Assembly (NCBI GenBank): GCA_965200895.1
Contig: CBDAVM010000002.1
Location: 1,922,001-1,986,000 of the forward strand
DNA: 64,000 nt
Direction of reading: 5' to 3'
DNA from: WTFV01 sp965200895
Lineage (GTDB): Bacteria > Acidobacteriota > Vicinamibacteria > Vicinamibacterales > UBA8438
Position numbers and translations under genes: made by a program. Below the pieces are notes generated by a model. The model saw only the letters and a program-made list of their open reading frames with translations. It was not told the origin of the DNA and did not search any database. Positions 62,107 to 64,000 of the stretch are shown here, one piece after another (the first letter of the stretch is position 1; every line of letters begins with the position of its first letter).

Positions 62107-63051
62107 GTGCTGACCATCCTCACCAACGCCTTTCCGCTCTGGCTGCTCCTCGCCAGCGGCATCGCCCTCGTCCGACCCGCGCTGTTCACGTGGTTCAGCG
62201 GGCCGTTCATCACCGTCGGCCTGGGCGTCATCATGCTGAGCATGGGGATGACGGTGGGGTTCGAGGACTTCCGCCGCATCGCCCGTGAGCGGACCAGCGT
62301 TCTGCCGGGCATTGCGCTTCAATATACGCTGATGCCGTTGCTGGGGTGGAGCATCGGCTGGTTGCTGGACCTGCCGACGCCGTTCGTCGTGGGCCTGATC
62401 CTCGTCTCGTGTTGCCCCGGCGGCACCGCCTCGAACGTCATCACGTTCCTGGCGCGCGCCGATGTCGCCCTGTCGGTGACCATGACGACCGCCTCCACGC
62501 TCCTGGCCGTGGTCATGACGCCGACCCTGACCGCCCTGCTCGCCGGCAGCCGGATCGACGTACCGGCCGGCGGGCTGCTGCTCGATACGGTGCAGGTGGT
62601 CGTCCTGCCGGTGCTGGCCGGCGCCGTGCTGAAGGCGCGCTTTCCGGCGGCCTGTCGCCGCGTGCTGCCCGTGGCTCCGCTGGTGGCGGTGGCCGCCATC
62701 GTGCTGATTGCCGCCTCGGTGATCGGCAGCGGCCGCGAGCAGGTGATCGAGGCGGGAGCCCTGCTGCTGCTCGCCGTGCTCTTCCTGCATGCCGGCGGGT
62801 TCGTGCTCGGCTACGGCGTCGCCCGCCTGTGGATCGGTCGCGAGCAGGCTGCCCGTACCGCCGCCATCGAAGTGGGCATGCAGAACTCGGGACTCGGCGT
62901 GGTGCTCGCGCAACAGAACTTCGCGAATCCGCTGGTGGCGATACCGAGCGCCATGTCCGCCGTGATGCACTCGGTCGTCGGCAGCGTCGCCGCCGCGGTC
63001 TGGCGGATGAGGACCGCGGTGCCCGTGCACGTCCGCAGAACAGGGCGATAG
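62107..63051 (+). CDS. Bile acid:sodium symporter (BASS) family transporter
   Basis: 314 residues from GTG 62107 (TTG 62101 also possible; upstream open frame of about 50 codons is unlikely). Nine or ten helices. BASS landmarks: FTWFSGPFITVGLGVIMLSMGMTVGFEDF, then VVGLILVSCCPGGTASNVITFLARADVALSVTMTT (sodium-site region, typical CCPGGxxSN) and the closing EVGMQNSGLGVVLA. Members import organic anions or sugars such as pyruvate, pantothenate or bile acids with Na+. Substrate unknown. Alone on its strand; a repeat palindrome follows the stop. Confidence 0.92.
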   Translation: MLTILTNAFPLWLLLASGIALVRPALFTWFSGPFITVGLGVIMLSMGMTVGFEDFRRIARERTSVLPGIALQYTLMPLLGWSIGWLLDLPTPFVVGLILVSCCPGGTASNVITFLARADVALSVTMTTASTLLAVVMTPTLTALLAGSRIDVPAGGLLLDTVQVVVLPVLAGAVLKARFPAACRRVLPVAPLVAVAAIVLIAASVIGSGREQVIEAGALLLLAVLFLHAGGFVLGYGVARLWIGREQAARTAAIEVGMQNSGLGVVLAQQNFANPLVAIPSAMSAVMHSVVGSVAAAVWRMRTAVPVHVRRTGR

Positions 63052-63090
63052 GTAACCGGCGGACGCCGGTCACCGGCCAGGAAACATCCG

Positions 63091-63140
63091 GGCCAGGAGT
63101 CTGCGCCGTAGAAAACGGTGCAGGCTCCTGGTCAGGCCCG
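63091..63140. repeat. Dispersed palindromic repeat, family 2, copy 2
   Basis: CCAGGAG (63093-63099) pairs with CTCCTGG (63125-63131). The reverse complement is about nine-tenths identical to 24490-24537 over 48 bases. About 40 bases after the symporter stop, so it may work as terminator. The whole gap 63052-63367 (316 bases) holds this repeat, the two-hairpin copy C and no gene. Confidence 0.65.
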
Positions 63141-63184
63141 GTTGGGCGGCAATCGGAGCCGCAGGCGGCGATTGTCGGGCCAGA

Positions 63185-63282
63185 AGCTTGCGCCGCAGAA
63201 CGCAGCGAGGCGAAGTGCTGAGGCGCAAGGTCATGGAGCGGGGGGATGGGCCGAAAACGCCGAGTCCGCGAGGCGTTTTCGG
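63185..63282 (+). repeat. Two-hairpin intergenic repeat, copy C
   Basis: On the plus strand: hairpin 2 (arms at 63185-63198 and 63218-63231), then hairpin 1, CCGAAAACGCC (63251-63261) with GGCGTTTTCGG (63272-63282), eleven perfect pairs. The ATG of the exported small protein follows 85 bases on. Same order and orientation relative to the next gene as copies A and B. Confidence 0.85.
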
Positions 63283-63367
63283 GGCGCCAGGATGCGGTCA
63301 CAACGAGATGGAGAGCGCCGGTGGGCACCGACCGGACAGGGACTGTCCGCACGAGGGGGTGGCGGCG

Positions 63368-63787
63368 ATGAAGAGGAGCATTACCGTTGCGGCGTGCCTG
63401 CTTGTCCTGGTTTCCGCGTCGGCGGCGCCCGCGGCGGCGCAGTCGCGCAAGGCGACAGGCATCGTATCCCTCCTGGCGGGCGCAGGCCTCGTGATCGCGG
63501 CGTTCGACTACCAGACCGACGTCTGCCCCGAGGGCTACAGCAGGCACACCTACCAGCACCAGTCGACGCAGTGCTTCTACGCCAGTCCGGTGCCGCCGTT
63601 CGATACGGATGTCCGCGATGCGACAATCGAAGCGACGTTCACGCGTCCCAGGCTCGCCTGGGTCGGCGTCGGCGCCGTCGGCCTGGGCGTGGTGCTCCTG
63701 ACGCTGCCGGACAACCGGGTGACGCGCGACCTCGATATACAGGTGTCACCGGAGCGGGTGTCGGTGCGGCGGAAGTTCGGCTGGTAG
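63368..63787 (+). CDS. Small exported protein of unknown function
   Basis: 139 residues from ATG 63368; the 60 codons open before it cover the repeat and are not coding. Signal peptide about 1-25 (SAAPAAAQ). A second hydrophobic stretch lies at about 30-45 (GIVSLLAGAGLVIAA) and a third at 96-111, so it may be a small membrane protein with a loop that carries two cysteines (VCPEGYS, TQCFY). C-terminus is basic and beta-like. No family recognised. Confidence 0.7.
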   Translation: MKRSITVAACLLVLVSASAAPAAAQSRKATGIVSLLAGAGLVIAAFDYQTDVCPEGYSRHTYQHQSTQCFYASPVPPFDTDVRDATIEATFTRPRLAWVGVGAVGLGVVLLTLPDNRVTRDLDIQVSPERVSVRRKFGW

Positions 63788-63876
63788 TCAGGCGACACGA
63801 GAGCAACGAGAGCTGACGGAGACTCCTGCCGAGACTTCGGCCGAGCGAGTACGCCGGCGACCTGTGCGAACGCCGG

Positions 63877-64000
63877 TCAGCCGACCGCGCGCGTCACCAG
63901 CGCCCGCAGATCCGGTGCAAGATCGAGATCGAGCGCGGCCGCCCGTCCCCGCTCCGACATCTTCCGCCATGTCTTCCGCAGGATCCCGACGACCTTCTCC
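63877..64000 (-). CDS. C-terminal 41 residues of an unknown gene (cut by window edge)
   Basis: A minus-strand frame enters from the right edge and ends at a TGA (63877-63879): EKVVGILRKTWRKMSERGRA... ending TRAVG. Codon choice fits the genome. Too short to identify. 63788-63876 between it and the small exported gene is non-coding. Confidence 0.5.
   Translation of the reverse strand, partial: EKVVGILRKTWRKMSERGRAAALDLDLAPDLRALVTRAVG

Overview
The window is very G+C-rich, densely coded chromosomal DNA from a diderm (LPS-bearing) bacterium. The best guess for the lineage is Acidobacteriota, probably near Vicinamibacteria. The grounds are an ADOP-type (MacB/FtsX-like) permease without its own ATPase, a tricorn-type S41 protease, an oligopeptidase B, a carboxypeptidase-regulatory-like TonB receptor, and a full set of lipid A/Kdo/heptose genes. 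The lineage is inferred from gene content; no rRNA is present.

Layout. 1-9 kb: end of an unknown exported protein, a Uma2 nuclease, an EctD-like PhyH dioxygenase with a SAF-domain oxidoreductase, then a minus-strand housekeeping run holB-ricT-pdxA-smpB-rfbD, with rfbB facing the other way. 9-14 kb: gmhB, then a tight three-gene plus-strand operon (74-aa DPGSGS membrane protein, kinase-like/methyltransferase fusion, membrane-anchored alkaline-phosphatase-superfamily enzyme); this is the most interesting uncharacterised module. 14-21 kb: tRNA-Asp, tRNA-Val and a minus-strand envelope operon waaA-lpxK-lpxL-hldE1-hldE2-waaC-ICMT. 21-25 kb: glycolytic gap-pgk-tpiA, secG, tRNA-Leu and a NYN nuclease. 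26-29.5 kb: an iron region with a TonB receptor, bacterioferritin-associated ferredoxin and bacterioferritin, and tandem palindromic operator-like iterons. 29.6-45.5 kb: CaiB-type CoA transferase, AlbA_2 ATP-binding protein, two DUF3500 proteins (one fused to a PQQ-type propeller), an unknown exported protein, an alpha/beta hydrolase, a haloacid dehalogenase, oligopeptidase B, a shortened AAA-ATPase and the ADOP permease. 45.6-58 kb: tricorn protease, enoyl-CoA hydratase, and a cluster of LolD/FtsX exporter, aldehyde dehydrogenase, two DUF4399 proteins and a LuxE-like activating enzyme. 58-64 kb: MOSC protein, DmpA aminopeptidase, phhB, DUF6526 protein, dienoyl-CoA-reductase-like SDR, bile-acid/Na+ symporter, a small exported protein and the end of an unknown gene.

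Between the genes lie dispersed structured repeats. A two-hairpin element of about 100 bp occurs three times, its first stem preserved by compensatory base changes. It sits in the same orientation just upstream of exported-protein genes. A second palindromic repeat occurs twice after stop codons. Several genes have a -10-like hexamer only 6-10 nt before the start codon, which suggests leaderless transcripts.
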